Shown here one piece after another: positions 61,935-64,000 of a stretch of DNA of 64,000 nucleotides (the stretch's first letter is position 1; each line of letters opens with the position of its first letter). This DNA comes from Teredinibacter waterburyi (GTDB taxonomy: Bacteria; Pseudomonadota; Gammaproteobacteria; Pseudomonadales; Cellvibrionaceae), in the NCBI RefSeq assembly GCF_001922985.1, contig NZ_MRUH01000103.1, positions 1-64,000 on the forward strand. The letters run 5' to 3'. The position numbers and the translations under genes were made by a program. The notes beneath the pieces were generated by a model, which made no database searches, was not told the origin of the DNA, and saw only the letters and a program-made list of their open reading frames with translations.

Positions 61935-64000
61935 ATGACTGATCTGACACCTGCAGTATTTAGCGAAGAGCAGCAACCGCTGCGTGAATTCACCGAAAAA
62001 GCTTACCTCGATTACTCCATGTACGTAATCCTCGACCGCGCCCTTCCCCATGTGGGCGATGGTTTGAAGCCCGTACAGCGGCGCATCATCTACGCTATGA
62101 GCGAGTTGGGGCTAAAGGCAACGGCTAAGTATAAAAAGTCGGCGCGTACCGTTGGTGACGTGATCGGTAAGTTTCACCCTCATGGTGATTCCGCCGCCTA
62201 TGAAGCCATGGTGTTGATGGCGCAGCCGTTCTCCTATCGCTACCCGCTAGTCGACGGGCAGGGTAACTGGGGTTCGCCAGACGATCCAAAATCCTTCGCC
62301 GCTATGCGTTACACCGAATCTCGTTTGTCGGCCTTTACCGAAGTTTTGCTGTCCGAGTTGGCGTTGGGCACTGTTGAGTGGTCGCCCAACTTTGACGGCA
62401 CTATGGATGAGCCAAAAGTTTTACCGGCACGCGCGCCAGCGGTTTTGTTGAATGGAACTACCGGTATCGCCGTCGGCATGGCAACCGATATTCCTCCCCA
62501 CAATTTACGCGAAGTGGTTGATGCGACTATCCACCTGCTGGAAAACCCTGACGCTAGTGTTACCGACCTCTGTCAGTTTGTGCAGGGGCCAGACATGCCC
62601 ACCGATGCGGAAATTATTACCCCGCGCAGCGATTTGCAGAAACTTTACGAAACCGGTCGCGGCTCGTTAAAAATGCGCGCTCTTTGGGTTCAGGAAGATA
62701 CGGATATTGTGATTACCGCTCTGCCCCACCAAGTGAGTGGCGCCAAAGTATTAGAGCAAATAGCAGCGCAAATGCAGGCAAAGAAGTTGCCGATGGTCGC
62801 GGATTTACGTGATGAATCCGATCACGAAAACCCGACACGTCTAGTGATTGTGCCGCGCTCTAACCGCATCGATTTAGAAGCCGTGATGAATCACCTATTC
62901 GCGACCACTGATCTAGAGCGTAGCTATCGTGTCAATATGAATGTCATCGGCATCGATGGCCGTCCGGCGGTTAAACCGCTAAATATCATGCTCGGCGAAT
63001 GGCTCAGCTTCCGTATGGTTACTGTGCGTCGCCGCTTGCAACACAGGCTCGATTGGGTTGAGCGCCGTTTGCACCTGTTAGACGGTATGCTAATCGCTTA
63101 CTTAAATATGGATGAGGTCATTCATATTATTCGTACCGAAGATAAGCCCAAGCAAAAGTTGATGGAGCGTTTTGAACTCTCCGAAGATCAGGCCAATTAT
63201 ATTCTCGATACCCGCTTGCGCCAGTTAGCGCGTCTCGAGGAAATGAAAATACGCGGCGAACAGGAAGAGTTGCGTAAAGAAGCCGATAAGCTGCAAAAAA
63301 TTCTCGGTTCGGCGCGTCGATTAAAGACCTTGATTCGCGATGAGCTGGTTAGTGTGGCAGAAGAGTTTGGCGACGCTCGTCGCTCGCCTATTGTCGCGCG
63401 TGCCGACGCACAGGCCTTTAGTGAAACCGAATTGCTTAGCAGTGAAGCTGTGACGGTGGTGCTGTCTGAAAAGGGGTGGATTCGATCGGCCAAGGGGCAT
63501 GATATCGATCCGGCCAGTCTCAGCTACAAGGCTGGTGACAGCTTTAAGGTTGCCGCCAAAGGGAAGAGTAATCAGCAAACGGTACTGCTTGATTCCACTG
63601 GGCGCAGCTACAGTATGGCTACCCATACTTTACCGTCTGCGCGCGGCCAAGGTGATCCGGTCACGGGGCGTTTGAACGCGCCAAGCGGCGCGACCTTTGA
63701 GGGTTTGTTGCTCGGAGACGACAAGCAAACAGTTTTGATCGCTTCGGATGCGGGTTACGGTTTTGTAACGCGATTGGGCGATATGCAAAGTAAAAACCGC
63801 GCCGGTAAAGCCTTGCTTAGCGTCCCTAAGGGCGGTCAAGTATTAACCCCAGTGCTGATAAACGATCTTGCTAGTAGCTGGTTGGCGGCTATTAGCAATG
63901 AAGGTCGAATGTTGGTTTTCCCTGTGTCTGAATTGCCGGAACTGGCGCGCGGCAAGGGCAATAAAATTATTAGTATTCCTTCTGCTAGAGTGCAGTCACG
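61935..64000 (+). CDS. parC: DNA topoisomerase IV subunit A (partial, C-terminus beyond window)
   Basis: 688 codons and two extra bases are in the window, open to the edge; E. coli ParC has about 750. The N-terminal [33 protein letters not shown] and the catalytic Tyr126 in [12 protein letters not shown] are present, then the coiled-coil gate and a beta-propeller-type C-terminal region. The residues linked to quinolone resistance appear wild-type (S86, E90 in the [10 protein letters not shown] segment). The start ATG is divergent from the thioredoxin-like gene, 193 bp away; no parE is in the window. Confidence 0.96.
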   Translation, partial: MTDLTPAVFSEEQQPLREFTEKAYLDYSMYVILDRALPHVGDGLKPVQRRIIYAMSELGLKATAKYKKSARTVGDVIGKFHPHGDSAAYEAMVLMAQPFSYRYPLVDGQGNWGSPDDPKSFAAMRYTESRLSAFTEVLLSELALGTVEWSPNFDGTMDEPKVLPARAPAVLLNGTTGIAVGMATDIPPHNLREVVDATIHLLENPDASVTDLCQFVQGPDMPTDAEIITPRSDLQKLYETGRGSLKMRALWVQEDTDIVITALPHQVSGAKVLEQIAAQMQAKKLPMVADLRDESDHENPTRLVIVPRSNRIDLEAVMNHLFATTDLERSYRVNMNVIGIDGRPAVKPLNIMLGEWLSFRMVTVRRRLQHRLDWVERRLHLLDGMLIAYLNMDEVIHIIRTEDKPKQKLMERFELSEDQANYILDTRLRQLARLEEMKIRGEQEELRKEADKLQKILGSARRLKTLIRDELVSVAEEFGDARRSPIVARADAQAFSETELLSSEAVTVVLSEKGWIRSAKGHDIDPASLSYKAGDSFKVAAKGKSNQQTVLLDSTGRSYSMATHTLPSARGQGDPVTGRLNAPSGATFEGLLLGDDKQTVLIASDAGYGFVTRLGDMQSKNRAGKALLSVPKGGQVLTPVLINDLASSWLAAISNEGRMLVFPVSELPELARGKGNKIISIPSARVQS

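Overview
The window looks like a chromosomal segment of a marine, polysaccharide-associated gammaproteobacterium, most like the Cellvibrionaceae (the Saccharophagus/Teredinibacter/Cellvibrio group). This is inferred from gene content and has not been tested by a search. The pointers are a glnE-ilvE-LPS-core gene order, an RND pump, parC, secreted carbohydrate-binding proteins with Ser-rich linkers, lipoproteins with Asp-rich/TPTP linkers, and large TonB receptors. I see no rRNA, tRNA, prophage, insertion sequence or CRISPR array. Two genes run off the ends: an HTH-receiver regulator at the left and parC at the right.

Layout. 0-3.5 kb: a nitric-oxide signalling cluster made of a divergent HTH-receiver regulator, a receiver-HD-GYP protein whose HD motif reads HR, an H-NOX haem sensor and its overlapping histidine kinase. 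3.6-7.1 kb: a membrane FMN glutamate-synthase-like protein, a small cytochrome c, an orphan solute-binding protein and a zinc-ribbon protein. 7-11.6 kb: a jelly-roll-type lipoprotein, a TraF-like outer-membrane protein with a large lipoprotein, and a 44-residue membrane protein behind a leader hairpin. 11.9-15.7 kb: a PAS pseudo-histidine-kinase and an FdhF/YdeP oxidoreductase. 15.8-26.3 kb: a secreted chitin-binding-type protein, then a divergent pair with PHO boxes (PstS-like/OmpA fusion and TonB receptor) and an internally duplicated lipoprotein. 26.4-33.7 kb: mostly minus-strand metabolic and accessory genes (PNPOx-like, PepSY, carboxyethyl-ornithine synthase-like, pentapeptide repeat, GNAT, DCC and LpxH-like), with rlmF on the plus strand and a structured non-coding segment. 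34-37.5 kb: a fasciclin lipoprotein, tatD, tcdA and a nested palindrome next to an 11-bp tandem repeat. 37.5-41.7 kb: an RND efflux pair. 41.8-51 kb: envelope genes (kdkA, waaA, a ZnuD-like TonB receptor, a His-rich protein, GT9, TagD-like and TagB/F-like proteins, msbA). 51-64 kb: ilvE, glnE, a DcaP-like porin, an MCP, a PAS-GGDEF cyclase, a CheC-like protein, an MBL hydrolase, a DUF2750 protein, a TlpA-like thioredoxin and parC.

How the genes work together. The H-NOX cluster should convert NO binding into phosphotransfer to receiver proteins that act on DNA and, possibly, c-di-GMP turnover. The 17.7-26.3 kb block looks like a phosphate-limitation uptake system: two divergent genes each carry a near-consensus PhoB box (17/18 and 16/18). 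The LPS block suggests a core carrying phosphorylated Kdo and perhaps glycerol-phosphate. The most unusual items are the HR-type HD-GYP protein in an H-NOX locus, a histidine kinase lacking its phosphoacceptor His and its ATP-binding Asn and Asp, the PHO-box divergent module, the teichoic-acid-type genes in an LPS operon, the nested palindrome at 37.07-37.17 kb and the small membrane protein with a structured leader.
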